From Clostridia bacterium (lineage in GTDB: Bacteria > Bacillota > Clostridia > Oscillospirales > Acutalibacteraceae): a stretch of 64,000 nucleotides of DNA. Position numbers and translations under genes: made by a program. Location of the stretch: positions 1 through 64,000 of the forward strand of contig JAFQHU010000008.1 in the NCBI GenBank assembly GCA_017397845.1, given 5' to 3'. Positions 41,742 through 51,040 of this stretch are shown here, one piece after another. The notes below the pieces were generated by a model. That model saw only the letters and a list, made by a program, of their open reading frames with translations, searched no databases and had not been told where the DNA came from. The stretch's first letter is position 1. Every line of letters begins with the position of its first letter.

Positions 41742-42359
41742 ATGGAAATTCTTTTTGAAGACAAAGAATTAATCGTGTGTGTTAAGGAAAGAGGTATCCT
41801 TTCACAGGAGGGCAAAGCAGGTGAAAAAACCATGCTCTCTTTGCTTTCAGAGATTACAGGTGAAGAGATATTTCCTGTTCACAGACTTGACAAAGAGGTT
41901 GGCGGTGTTATGGTGTTTGCAAAAACACGGAAGTCTGCTGCCGCTCTTTCTGCTCAGGTGACGGACCGTACTATGGAAAAGGAATATATTACCGTAATCG
42001 AGGGCAGTCCCGCTGAAAAAGCGGGCATCATGGAGGATTTGCTGTTTTTTGACAGAAGTAAAAACAAATCCTTTACCGTAAAAAAGGAAAGACGGGGTGT
42101 CAAAAAGGCAAGCCTCAGTTACAGTGTTTTGTCCGAAAGTGACGGTCTTTCCCTCGTAAGAGTGAAGCTTCATACCGGCAGAACTCACCAAATAAGGGTG
42201 CAGTTTGCTTCACGTAAAATGCCGATAGTCGGTGACCGACGCTACGGGAGCAAGACAGAAAGTAAAAATATTGCTTTGTGGTCCTGTTACATTTCCTTTG
42301 TTCATCCGACCTCAGGGGAGAAAATGACATTCGAAAAAATGTGTGATTTTCAATTTTGA
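41742..42359 (+). CDS. RluA-family pseudouridine synthase
   Basis: A 205-residue RNA pseudouridine synthase, short for RluA/RluD types, with no S4 domain. The catalytic aspartate is in PVHRLDKEVGGVMVFAKT, where EVGG replaces the usual xTSG. Other motifs are EKEYITVIEGSP, LHTGRTHQIRVQFA and GDRRYG. Which uridine in rRNA or tRNA it modifies cannot be told. ATG at 41742 follows TAGGTGA, directly after the rny terminator; read-through could supply its transcript. Confidence 0.88.
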   Translation: MEILFEDKELIVCVKERGILSQEGKAGEKTMLSLLSEITGEEIFPVHRLDKEVGGVMVFAKTRKSAAALSAQVTDRTMEKEYITVIEGSPAEKAGIMEDLLFFDRSKNKSFTVKKERRGVKKASLSYSVLSESDGLSLVRVKLHTGRTHQIRVQFASRKMPIVGDRRYGSKTESKNIALWSCYISFVHPTSGEKMTFEKMCDFQF

Positions 42360-42538
42360 AATAAACAAAAAGTATGGGGCTGTCTTAAGGTGATTTACAA
42401 TATTTTTCCGTTTGCTTTCTCATCATCATATCCAAAAAATACTGCCAAAATAACTGAAAGCTATTTCTCTTAAGGACATAGTATTTTAAGCTGAGTACGG
42501 ATTAAGTAATTATTATATTCAAATCGGGGTGATACATT

Positions 42539-42910
42539 TTGAAAAAAACGTTACATATAACTGCTGAGCTTGCCGTTATATTCGGTGTGTGCCTTTTGGG
42601 GGAGTTTATTGCAGAACTGCTTCCTTTTGACTTTTCGGCAAGTGTGTTAAGCATGATAATTTTGCTTTTACTTCTTATTGTAAAAGCCATAAAATTTGAA
42701 AATATCAAAGCTACTGCAAATTTTCTCACGTCCAATATGGCTGTCCTTTTTATTCCGTACGGAGTGAAGGTTCTTCAATATATTGATATAATCAAGGAAA
42801 ATCTTGTTTTATTTTTACTGATAGTCCTTGTTACAACGCCTGTAGTTTACGGAGTAACGGCTCTTACTGCGGCACTTATTATAAAGTTGCAGAAAGGGGA
42901 GAGCGAATAA
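42539..42910 (+). CDS. lrgA: LrgA/CidA-family holin-like protein
   Basis: A 123-residue protein with four membrane segments. The pattern is that of LrgA/CidA: a first helix ITAELAVIFGVCLLGEFIAE, then LPFDFSASVLSMIILLLLL, and a third SNMAVLFIPYGVKVLQYID. These proteins modulate murein hydrolase export and autolysis, or act as transporters of small organic acids such as pyruvate. TTG start behind GGGGTGAT. Its stop overlaps the ATG of lrgB by one base (TAATG). Confidence 0.85.
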   Translation: MKKTLHITAELAVIFGVCLLGEFIAELLPFDFSASVLSMIILLLLLIVKAIKFENIKATANFLTSNMAVLFIPYGVKVLQYIDIIKENLVLFLLIVLVTTPVVYGVTALTAALIIKLQKGESE

Positions 42911-43590
42911 TGGAAACAATGCTTGCTTCACCCTTGTTCGGTTTGTTTTTGAGTGTACTCTCTTTCGGCGTGGGAAATTTTTTGTTTTCAAAGCTGAAAA
43001 CACCGCTTCTCAACCCTTTGCTTTTTGCGATTATCTGTTGTGTACTGTTTGTTCAGTCGGGTTTGATTTCCTATGAAAAGTATATGGCTGACAACGCCTT
43101 TCTCACAAACCTTCTGCCTGTTGCAACCGCCTTGCTTGCAGTGAACATCTATAAGCAACTCAAAACCGTTAAAAAATACGCCCTTGTCATTGTTGTCAGC
43201 TGTCTTGCAGGCTCGGTCACAAGCATTTTAAGCGTGGTCGGCCTTTGCAGACTTTTCGGTGTTGACAAAGCTATAGAGGCTTCCTTTATCGGCAAAAGCT
43301 GTACAACGCCCATTGCTCTTGATGTTTCCCTTATGAACGGCGGAATGGAGGGCATAACGGTAATTGCTGTTATATGCACGGGGATTGTGGGTGCAGTGCT
43401 TGCTCCCTCACTTGCAAAGCTTTTTAAGGTTAAATCTCCCGTTGCAGAGGGTATTGCCATCGGCACCTGCAGTCATGTTATCGGCACATCAAAGGCCGTC
43501 GAAATCGGTGAAATTCAGGCGGCTTTAAGCGGCGTCGCAATCGGCATTTGCGGTTTGATTACGATTATATTGGTAACAGTAATTAATTGA
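42910..43590 (+). CDS. lrgB: LrgB/CidB-family membrane protein
   Basis: A 226-residue protein with about six membrane segments. Family motifs are KLKTPLLNPLLFAIICCVLF, GKSCTTPIALDVS (usually KSVTTPIAL) and GIAIGTCSHVIGTSKAVEIG (usually GxxSHxxGTA). It partners LrgA in a two-gene operon. Its role, autolysis control or organic acid transport, is not settled for the family. Confidence 0.9.
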   Translation: METMLASPLFGLFLSVLSFGVGNFLFSKLKTPLLNPLLFAIICCVLFVQSGLISYEKYMADNAFLTNLLPVATALLAVNIYKQLKTVKKYALVIVVSCLAGSVTSILSVVGLCRLFGVDKAIEASFIGKSCTTPIALDVSLMNGGMEGITVIAVICTGIVGAVLAPSLAKLFKVKSPVAEGIAIGTCSHVIGTSKAVEIGEIQAALSGVAIGICGLITIILVTVIN

Positions 43591-43782
43591 TAATTTGAGA
43601 ATTACAGGGCGGTCCCGGTGCAATAAATCTCTTTTTTGCTTAGGGAGCAAACGTAAAAGCGTAATATAATATCAAACAGATATCAATATGAGTTCATAGA
43701 ATATTCTTTTAAGCAGTACATCATAAAATATGAATCAGAGCTAGGTGAAATTGAATTGTTCGAATATGAAAGGATAAATAAT

Positions 43783-45381
43783 ATGAAAAGAATAGTTTCG
43801 TTTTTTTTGACAGCAGTGATGATGCTTACTATGCTTTGCGGTCTTTCCTTTGAAAGCTCTGCGGCGAAAAACACCCATAAGATTACCGAGAAAAATCCTG
43901 CGGTAGTTATCCGAAGCACCTTTGCTACGGCTAAATTCAAAGAAAGCTTCGGCGGAGTATATACCGCCGTTCCCGTAAAGGATAAGGAGGGATATATTCT
44001 CTATGATGTAATTATTTGGGAAGACAGAATCAATCTTTATAAATTTCCTACCGATCTTGAGCAAAATGAGAAAGACGGATTCGAAGGCATATTGGGCTCA
44101 GAGGAATACTACAAATGGAGAGAGTCCTTTTGTATTAAAAGCATCCCGTGTAAGGATACGGAGAATATGAGCAAAAGCAGTAAAATTCTTCGTGATGCCT
44201 TCGTTGAGTTTTTCCGTGTGGTAAATAAAAAAACTCCCTCAAAAAATATCGTACTGAAATATTCCGGACACGGTAATATCGGTTACAGCGGATGTATGAA
44301 TGTGGAGGACACTAAGGTAATGCTCGAAAAGGGTGTAAAAATTTTCGGTCAAAAGTTTGCACTTATTGATTTCGGTACCAACTGCCGTACGGGTAATACT
44401 GATTTTGTCCAAGTTTATCATAACTATACCGATTATCTGCTCCTTTCTCAGTGGGATTTCGGCGGTTACGGATGGGATAAATGGGACTACGAGCTTTATA
44501 AAAAGGTAGATATAGACTATTGCTATGCTGATATGTTCAACATCGGCTCTACCGTTGAGCAGGCAGGAAAAAATATAGTCGATAAAAGCACAGAGCGTTG
44601 GAAATATTGCAAAAAAGATCTCAGAAAAGGTAAAATAAAGCAGTCGATGACGCTTTTGGATATGAGCGCTTATGATAGCTTTATGCCTGAGCTTGCGAAG
44701 CTGATGTATAAAAACAATGTCGCCTCAACGGACGTTTATTCTCTCATCAGCAAAAAAGGAAGTAAGAAGCTGAAAAATCTTTATAAGAAATTTGTTATTT
44801 ACTATAAGGACAACAACAGCAAAGAAATATTTATATGGGATAAAAAGGATTACGGGCTTACTGCCTATACTTTTGTTTACAAAACAGAACTTTCCGAAAA
44901 GGAATATACATATAACGGAAAGGTGCGTAAGCCTTCGGTAAAGATAACCCTTACCAACGGATATGTTCTCAGACAGGGCGAGGATTATACTGTTTCTTAT
45001 CAGAAGGGAAGAAAGAATACCGGTAAATACAAGGTGACCGTTTCTTTCAAGAGATCTTTGGGCAGTAAGGAAGAACTGTTTTTTACCGTAAAGCCGCAGA
45101 AGGTGACGGTGAACAGTGTTTCAGCTCTCAAAAAAGGCTTCAAGCTGAAATGGAAGCCCGTTTCGGGAGCCGTGACGGGTTATCAGGTGCAGTACGCTCT
45201 CAAATCCTCCTTCTCAGGTGCCAAGTCTAAATGGATTAAAAATGAGGACACAGCAAATACATCCGTAAAAAAGCTTAAGGCAAAGAAAAAATACTATGTG
45301 CGCATACGTGCTTACAAAATTGCGGACGGAAAAAAGATTTATTCTCCCTGGTCAGTAAAAAAGACGGTTAAAACCAAATAG
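43783..45381 (+). CDS. Secreted caspase-fold (clan CD) peptidase-like protein with Fn3 C-terminus
   Basis: A 532-residue exported protein; signal peptide about 1-25. The N-terminal half has LKYSGHGNIGYSG, with a His-Gly, and then DFGTNCRTGN with a cysteine about 35 residues later. This is the order seen in clostripain-like (C11) and other clan CD cysteine peptidases. A beta domain (about 355-440) and a fibronectin type III-like module with Lys-rich strands (about 445-532) follow. The ATG at 43783 follows AAAGGAT. If active it would cleave proteins outside the cell, perhaps after Lys or Arg. The peptidase call rests on few residues. Confidence 0.55.
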   Translation: MKRIVSFFLTAVMMLTMLCGLSFESSAAKNTHKITEKNPAVVIRSTFATAKFKESFGGVYTAVPVKDKEGYILYDVIIWEDRINLYKFPTDLEQNEKDGFEGILGSEEYYKWRESFCIKSIPCKDTENMSKSSKILRDAFVEFFRVVNKKTPSKNIVLKYSGHGNIGYSGCMNVEDTKVMLEKGVKIFGQKFALIDFGTNCRTGNTDFVQVYHNYTDYLLLSQWDFGGYGWDKWDYELYKKVDIDYCYADMFNIGSTVEQAGKNIVDKSTERWKYCKKDLRKGKIKQSMTLLDMSAYDSFMPELAKLMYKNNVASTDVYSLISKKGSKKLKNLYKKFVIYYKDNNSKEIFIWDKKDYGLTAYTFVYKTELSEKEYTYNGKVRKPSVKITLTNGYVLRQGEDYTVSYQKGRKNTGKYKVTVSFKRSLGSKEELFFTVKPQKVTVNSVSALKKGFKLKWKPVSGAVTGYQVQYALKSSFSGAKSKWIKNEDTANTSVKKLKAKKKYYVRIRAYKIADGKKIYSPWSVKKTVKTK

Positions 45382-45443
45382 GTTAGTTGAAATAAAGATC
45401 TTAAAAATTTTTATTAATATTTCTTTCACTTTTTTATAATATC

Positions 45444-45472
45444 TTGACCTTATTTCCTTAAAGTGATATTAT
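45444..45472 (+). promoter_or_regulatory. Promoter of the large secreted protein gene
   Basis: TTGACC (45444-45449), 17 bases, TATTAT (45467-45472). Confidence 0.7.
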
Positions 45473-45523
45473 GTTACAGTAAAGAATAAAGGCTTTATAA
45501 AATTCAAAAAGGAGATGTTTTTA

Positions 45524-48136
45524 ATGAAGAAAATTTTGGCGGTCATTCTGGCCGTAATCCTTGCCTTTGGCGCCTGTCTTCCCGTATCTGCAGGCCTTTT
45601 TGACAAGGAAAAGAGCATCCGTCTTATCGTTCCCGAAAATTGGGAAATGGAAATCGGTGACAGCAGAAGTGTTGACTGTGCTGCACAGAATACAAGCAAT
45701 TATGTACAATGGTCCGCAGAGCCTGCCGAGGTGGCAGCTGTGGATGTGTTCGGCAGAGTTACAGCACTCAAAGAGGGTGAAGCAGTTATTACCGCCGTTA
45801 ATGCTGACGGCTGCAAATCGAGCGTAACTCTTAAGGTCGTTTCCGAAGCCACAAAGAGCGATGTTGAAAAAACCAAGGTTGACTATCAGGGTGATGCGAT
45901 AGCCGAAAACGAAACCTTGCAGAAAATTGTTACCAGATATGAAATCGGCAGCAAGGATGTTCCCGCCAAGGTAGCCGATAAAAGCGGCTATGCCGCCGCA
46001 CAGACAGCTACCACCGCTGACGGTGCAGTATGGACAATAACAAATTACGGTGTACTCCGTACAGATGCAAACGCAAAAAATGAAAGAGATATCGAACAGC
46101 GCTTTATGGGCGACAGATATTTTTATTCAGCTGATACCACAGACGGCAAAGTTCTCGCTATTTTTGCCGACGGCAAAAACGGTATATGGACGGTGATGGC
46201 AGAGGGCTATACCCATATCGAAATGCTTGACATCGACGGCACAGATAAGGCTGCCATGATGAGCGAAAATACACAGAAGTACGTTTCCAGAAGAGGTATG
46301 GTTTCCGAAGCTTTCTTTATTGACGGCGAATGGGTACCGAATGAAAGCGATAATGACGGTCTTTGGACCTCTATGTACGGTGCGGGTGAGCTTATGAGAT
46401 ACGCCGTGCTCCGTGACGATCCCACAGCTACCGCTGAAGAAATTGAAGCGGCCAGAAAGACAGCCACTCTTGCCACAGAGGCAGTGGTTATGCTTACATA
46501 CATTTCTATGCGTGACGGTACGACAGAAAGCTTTGTCAGAGCGCAGAGAAACGGCGGAGTTACGGATTATGACAAAGGTAAATATTACACTCCCGGTGCT
46601 CTCGTAACGGGCGGTAACTACGGACAGAATGTTCCTTTCGAAAGTCCCGCCACAATGTTTGACAAAATGAATGCCAAATATATGCTTTACGGTATTCCTT
46701 CGTATATCCAGGATGATGACGGTAACCTTTCTTTGGAAAATCCCTCTGATTGGGTAGATACCACCAATCCTCCCGAAGGTACAGACTATGCAAAGAGAAC
46801 CCGACTTCTTGAGGGCTTTTGGGCCAGAACCTACTCCTTTAAGGATGAAAAATTTGACTATGACGGATATGCCTATTGGTCACACAACGGTGACGGTACA
46901 GCCACAGGTATTTCCACAAAGAAAAATTCAGACGGCTCCGATTATCTTCTTCATAACGAAAACTACCGCGGTCTGAAGGTAGATGCTACAAAGGAAATCC
47001 CCGAAAGATTATGGAATGACCTTATCGGCTCAGGCTACGATGTAGAGGATATTTTCTACAAAGGCGATACAAGTGCAGACGAGGTCATCGGCCATCTCTT
47101 CCTTTACAAATTGGCTTACGATATTTTGGGTGAAGAAGACCCTGAACTCGCACAGCTTATCGTAAACGCTGTGGATAAATTCGCACAGCATTTGGTTGAC
47201 AACAGCTACTGTCTCGTTGACGGCTCAGGTCAGCCCACCACATGGGGTAAATTCTCCAGAACATACCTTCATAACGGTCAGGTTTTGGGCGGTGCACCTC
47301 TCCAAACACTCGTTTGTCTGAACGTATTCAAGCTCGCTCATTATCTCACAGGTGAGCAGAAATGGGAAGACGAATACAGAATGGCAGCACTTGACGAGCA
47401 GTATCAGTATGCCAAGGTTATGACACAGGAAAAAGAGAGATATGAGCTTTGCGTTCTCGAATATGCGAACAGTGTATCTCCCGTTTTAGGCTTCATTCTC
47501 CGTCCTTTGGTAGGCACAGAAATGTTTAAAACCTTGGTCAGAATCATCCTTAATTATTCTGACGAAGAAATGGCTATGCTCGGATATTATCTTCTTTTCC
47601 AAATGGAAGACGATGAGGAGCTGTTAGGCTATTACAGAGAAGGTCTTGCTGATTGGTGGTATTCAATGAGCTTCAGTGAAAATGCTCTTTGGTACTATAT
47701 TTATCAGCTGGCATATCCCGAAAGCGAAATGACCGACGTTTACGGCAACAGTCTCGTCGAAACCGCATCATGGGTGCTTTCACGCCATCCCATCGACACC
47801 AGACGTTATCTCGCCACCAATTCAAACAGAGATGATATTGCGGAGCTTGATTTGGACGATGTCGGTATCGGTGGAACGAGTGAGCTTTCCTTTGACCTTA
47901 CAAAGAAGGTTCCCTTATTCTGGAATTCCGACAATAACATCCTTAAGCTTATCGGCATGGTATTTGCCCTCGGTAAGCTCGAATGGGCAGTTGCTCCCGC
48001 AGACGAAAGATCAATGCATAAATATAACGGCTCAACCTATGAAATGGACAATAACCACAATCCCAACGAAATGGAAGGCTCCACGACTTATACTCTTCCT
48101 TATTGGATGGGCAGATATCACGGTATGCTTAAATAA
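45524..48136 (+). CDS. Large secreted protein with Big_2-like Ig domain, unknown function
   Basis: An 870-residue exported protein; signal peptide about residues 1-23, ending at SAG. A Big_2-like domain (about 28-112) follows, with WSAEPAEVAAVDVFGRVTALKEGEAVITAV. The rest (about 130-870) is one large region with many Trp, Tyr and Asp residues and segments like GRYHGM, NGQVLGGAPLQTLVCLN and EYANSVSPVLGF. It reads like a helical alpha/alpha-barrel fold as in some glycan-active enzymes; this is only an impression. ATG at 45524 follows AAGGAG. Repeat R3 starts directly after its stop. Confidence 0.6.
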   Translation: MKKILAVILAVILAFGACLPVSAGLFDKEKSIRLIVPENWEMEIGDSRSVDCAAQNTSNYVQWSAEPAEVAAVDVFGRVTALKEGEAVITAVNADGCKSSVTLKVVSEATKSDVEKTKVDYQGDAIAENETLQKIVTRYEIGSKDVPAKVADKSGYAAAQTATTADGAVWTITNYGVLRTDANAKNERDIEQRFMGDRYFYSADTTDGKVLAIFADGKNGIWTVMAEGYTHIEMLDIDGTDKAAMMSENTQKYVSRRGMVSEAFFIDGEWVPNESDNDGLWTSMYGAGELMRYAVLRDDPTATAEEIEAARKTATLATEAVVMLTYISMRDGTTESFVRAQRNGGVTDYDKGKYYTPGALVTGGNYGQNVPFESPATMFDKMNAKYMLYGIPSYIQDDDGNLSLENPSDWVDTTNPPEGTDYAKRTRLLEGFWARTYSFKDEKFDYDGYAYWSHNGDGTATGISTKKNSDGSDYLLHNENYRGLKVDATKEIPERLWNDLIGSGYDVEDIFYKGDTSADEVIGHLFLYKLAYDILGEEDPELAQLIVNAVDKFAQHLVDNSYCLVDGSGQPTTWGKFSRTYLHNGQVLGGAPLQTLVCLNVFKLAHYLTGEQKWEDEYRMAALDEQYQYAKVMTQEKERYELCVLEYANSVSPVLGFILRPLVGTEMFKTLVRIILNYSDEEMAMLGYYLLFQMEDDEELLGYYREGLADWWYSMSFSENALWYYIYQLAYPESEMTDVYGNSLVETASWVLSRHPIDTRRYLATNSNRDDIAELDLDDVGIGGTSELSFDLTKKVPLFWNSDNNILKLIGMVFALGKLEWAVAPADERSMHKYNGSTYEMDNNHNPNEMEGSTTYTLPYWMGRYHGMLK

Positions 48137-48248
48137 ATGCAAAGTTCAAAATGCAAAGTGCAGAATGGCGGGAAAGACTTCGGGAAACCAAAGTGAAACG
48201 CCGCCGAATAAAGGTGTATATCGTAGGGACACGGCGCGCCGTGTCCGC
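48137..48248 (+). repeat. Intergenic repeat mosaic R3
   Basis: Starts on the base after the stop codon. Heptads ATGCAAA, GTTCAAA, ATGCAAA, GTGCAGA, closed by ATGGCG (48137-48170). Module B follows with CTTCGGGAAACCAAAG and ACGCCGCC (to about 48206). Module D (48221-48248) has GGGACACGGC and GCCGTGTCC symmetry. Module C is absent. Confidence 0.75.
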
Positions 48249-48334
48249 TAAGTAACCGTAACCTTATCAGAAGTGGTAGGGGAGGATATTATCAGCCTGC
48301 CAAATCTTTGCAAGCTTACAGGAAAATTAAATCA

Positions 48335-48366
48335 ACCCTCTGCTCTTTACGGACAGAGGGTTTTTC
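48335..48366 (+). terminator. Terminator of the large secreted protein gene
   Basis: ACCCTCTG (48335-48342) pairs with CAGAGGGT (48354-48361), then TTTTC. Confidence 0.75.
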
Positions 48367-48391
48367 ATATACATAAATGCGGATAACAGAA

Positions 48392-48434
48392 AGAGCACGC
48401 TTATAACCATCGTAAAGGTGGTGTAGTGTGCTCT
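48392..48434 (-). terminator. Terminator of the HD-hydrolase gene
   Basis: AGAGCAC.C and G.GTGCTCT form the stem with a long loop, T-rich on the minus-strand side. Confidence 0.5.
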
Positions 48435-48454
48435 CGAAACTTTAAGAGTATATA

Positions 48455-49018
48455 TTAAAAAAGAGAATATACATCTTTATGTATCAGTGTATCAAAATAA
48501 TGTTTCAATTCTAATATGGCGTTCCATTTGTTTGTGGTAGTGTCTTTAAATCCAAATTTTAAAACACTGTTTACCATTTTCTTTTCAGCGTAACAATAAC
48601 CGTTTGTTAAGGTTAAAGCATCGCATAACTGAATAAGCTTGTCATAATCATCATATATAACATTATTTAGATAACTCTTTATAAATCGCTTTTCGTCTGC
48701 AGAACAGTCCCAATTATCATAGATAGCTTCAATGTTTTTATATTGGAAAGTATGAGTAATACAAATTCTTGCACCGTCTTCAAAACCGATATTTGTTAAA
48801 TAATTGAAGCCTTCTAAAGCATGACGGGCTTGCATTGCTCCGTTTCTTCTGCCTATATCGTGAAGAAGTCCGACAATATAAGCCTTTTCACTATCCATAT
48901 TTGCTTTGACAGCAATTTTTTCAGCGAGACGAGCAACATTATACGAATGTTCAATCCACGCACCGTCATTCAGTTCTTTTGCTTCTGCAATCAGTTTTTC
49001 TGCATACTGTCTGTTCAT
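48455..49018 (-). CDS. HD-domain phosphohydrolase
   Basis: A 187-residue cytosolic HD-superfamily protein. The metal ligands are in [27 protein letters not shown] and ITHTFQYK, with an Asp late in YDDYDKLIQLCDAL. It looks like the HDIG/YqeK-like single-domain phosphohydrolases that cut nucleotides or phosphate esters; substrate unknown. GGAGGT is 11 bases before the ATG. It is convergent with the large secreted gene and downstream of, or separate from, the DUF1906 gene at 49051. Confidence 0.8.
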   Translation of the reverse strand: MNRQYAEKLIAEAKELNDGAWIEHSYNVARLAEKIAVKANMDSEKAYIVGLLHDIGRRNGAMQARHALEGFNYLTNIGFEDGARICITHTFQYKNIEAIYDNWDCSADEKRFIKSYLNNVIYDDYDKLIQLCDALTLTNGYCYAEKKMVNSVLKFGFKDTTTNKWNAILELKHYFDTLIHKDVYSLF

Positions 49019-49050
49019 TTATAAATATTTACCTCCGTACATACAGGGAA

Positions 49051-51027
49051 TTATTTCTTCACCTTAATGCTCTTAACCGCACTGAATGCACCGTAAACCT
49101 TTTTATCGTTCACGGTTTTATAGCCGCGGATTTTTACATAATAGGTTTTCTTTTTCCTGAGGCTTTTAACGGTGGCTTTGACTGTTTTGTTCTTTTTCAC
49201 CGTAACCTTTTCGGTGGTTTTTGAGGTGAATTTTTTGCTTGTTGACACATAAAGCTGATAGCCGTTTGCACCGCTCAGCTTTGACCAGGTGACAGTAAGA
49301 GCGCCGCTTTTCGGGGACTTAAGGGATTTGACTGCTCCCGCGCCGACTTTGGTGGCAGTTTTAAGCACAGCGGAATATGAGCCTTTGTTGCTTCCGGCTG
49401 TGGCACGTACCTTAAAGCGGTAGCTTTGTCCTTTTTTGAGTCCCTTTACTGTTAATGAGGTCTTATCGGTTTTGACTGTTTTCCATTTTTTACCGTCGGT
49501 GGAATAGCTTACCTTATAGCTTTCTGCACCGGTGACCTTTTTCCAAGTGAGCTTAATGTACGATGAGGTTGTTTTGATCGCTTTAAGCTCTTTAACCTTG
49601 CCTAACTTCTTCCGCGCCACGGTTTTCTGTGCGGTGATTATTTCTCCGCATACTTTACAGTGACTGCCCTCGGTTTTGCCGGATTTTTTATAGGTAGGGG
49701 CGACAGCCTTATCCTTAACGGGTGTATGTCCGGTTTTGCTTACAGAAACGGTGTAACTGTCACCGCATCCGCATTTGTAAAGCTTTATGCCTGCTTTTGT
49801 ACAGGTGGGTGCTTTAGAAACGGAGGATGAATAGGAATGGCTGTGAGGCTCAGTAAGTTCGGAAACACCCTCGTCACGGCCTGAGAAATCGTTTCTGTCT
49901 ATTCCGAAGCCCTTTACCTTCGTTTCCATAAACTGATTAAAGGCCCAATTTTCAGGCATTTTATAGCCTGAATTTCCGTAATGTGCCGAGGAAAGACTGC
50001 TGACAAAGCTGAAATCTGCATAACCCTTTTCAGAGACGGTACGGCATACTCCACGTGACCCGTAAACACCGACCCTGTAGCAGCCGCTGCTCATTCTTTC
50101 GCTTATCTTTTTAAAGTAAGAAAGAATATTGCCGTTAATCTGGGCACGGGTGGCATCAAAATCCACAGCGAAATAAATTACCGTACCCTTGGGGATTCCC
50201 AATTTAAAAGCGGCGTTCATAGCCTTGACCGCATCATCGGTTCCTCTGTCGGCAGTAAAGTATGAATAAGAGGTTCCCGCTGTCTGATATATGGGAAAGA
50301 AATTCATTCCGGAATCGAGAATGATTTCCGCTTCCTCTCTTGTGAGCGCCTTGTCAAAGCCGTTTGCGGCATTGGTAAGATATCTGCCTATGTATCTGTA
50401 GCCCTCGGAATAGAGATAATCGGCCTTGCTTTTGTCTAAAATGGTGGCGGTGTCGGCGGCTTCGGCACTTCGTGAGGTATCACCGGGAGCTGTAAGGAGT
50501 GTAAGCCATGTGGCAAGGTCTGCCTTTCCGGTAATTTCCATACCCATAAGAGCTTTGAAATCCTTAATTGCATTGACCGTTTCTGTGTTAAAGCTTCCGT
50601 CGAAATCACCAGGGTCAAAGCCGTTAACATAAAGTGACATTTGCAAAAGCCGTGTAAAACCTTTTATCTGTGCATCGGTATATTCTTTACCTGAGAAGGA
50701 AAGAGCTGCACCGTTGCCTTTTTCATAAGGGATGGTAGGACAGTGCTTTTGTGTGGTCGGACCGAAATTTCCGTTTGCCTTAATTGTACCGCTTGTCGGC
50801 AAGCCCTCCGATGCCTGCAAAGCGAAAATAAGTGCTTTGCACATATAGGGCGAAGGAACACCGTCAACAGGAATGTAGGATATGTATTTGCTGAAATTTT
50901 CGTTAAGATACTGCTGGATTTCCTTTATTCTGCTGTCTGCTACGGTGCTTTCGCTGCCGAGTGCAAGAAAGGAAAAGGAAGAAAGCACAAAAAGCGCAGT
51001 CATTAAAAATGCGAGTATTCTTTTCAT
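49051..51027 (-). CDS. Secreted cell-wall hydrolase: PG-binding, DUF1906 GH-like and Fn3 domains
   Basis: A 658-residue exported protein; signal peptide about 1-24. Two peptidoglycan-binding-like domains come first (about 30-205, including DFDGSFNTETVNAIKDFKAL). A DUF1906/Rv2525c-type glycoside-hydrolase-like barrel follows (about 210-400: YRYIGRYLTNAANGFDK, VIYFAVDFDA, YRVGVYGSRG). A Cys-bearing linker (CTKAGIKLYKCGCG and HCKVCGE) lies before two Fn3 modules (about 490-658). It likely binds and trims cell wall. AAGGAGG precedes the ATG. Its last Fn3 resembles that of the peptidase-like gene at 43783. Confidence 0.8.
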   Translation of the reverse strand: MKRILAFLMTALFVLSSFSFLALGSESTVADSRIKEIQQYLNENFSKYISYIPVDGVPSPYMCKALIFALQASEGLPTSGTIKANGNFGPTTQKHCPTIPYEKGNGAALSFSGKEYTDAQIKGFTRLLQMSLYVNGFDPGDFDGSFNTETVNAIKDFKALMGMEITGKADLATWLTLLTAPGDTSRSAEAADTATILDKSKADYLYSEGYRYIGRYLTNAANGFDKALTREEAEIILDSGMNFFPIYQTAGTSYSYFTADRGTDDAVKAMNAAFKLGIPKGTVIYFAVDFDATRAQINGNILSYFKKISERMSSGCYRVGVYGSRGVCRTVSEKGYADFSFVSSLSSAHYGNSGYKMPENWAFNQFMETKVKGFGIDRNDFSGRDEGVSELTEPHSHSYSSSVSKAPTCTKAGIKLYKCGCGDSYTVSVSKTGHTPVKDKAVAPTYKKSGKTEGSHCKVCGEIITAQKTVARKKLGKVKELKAIKTTSSYIKLTWKKVTGAESYKVSYSTDGKKWKTVKTDKTSLTVKGLKKGQSYRFKVRATAGSNKGSYSAVLKTATKVGAGAVKSLKSPKSGALTVTWSKLSGANGYQLYVSTSKKFTSKTTEKVTVKKNKTVKATVKSLRKKKTYYVKIRGYKTVNDKKVYGAFSAVKSIKVKK

Positions 51028-51040
51028 GGAAAACCTCCTT

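Noticed and set aside
42374-42390. GGGGCTGTCTTAAGG resembling an IS end
   Set aside because: No matching inverted end, target duplication or transposase nearby.
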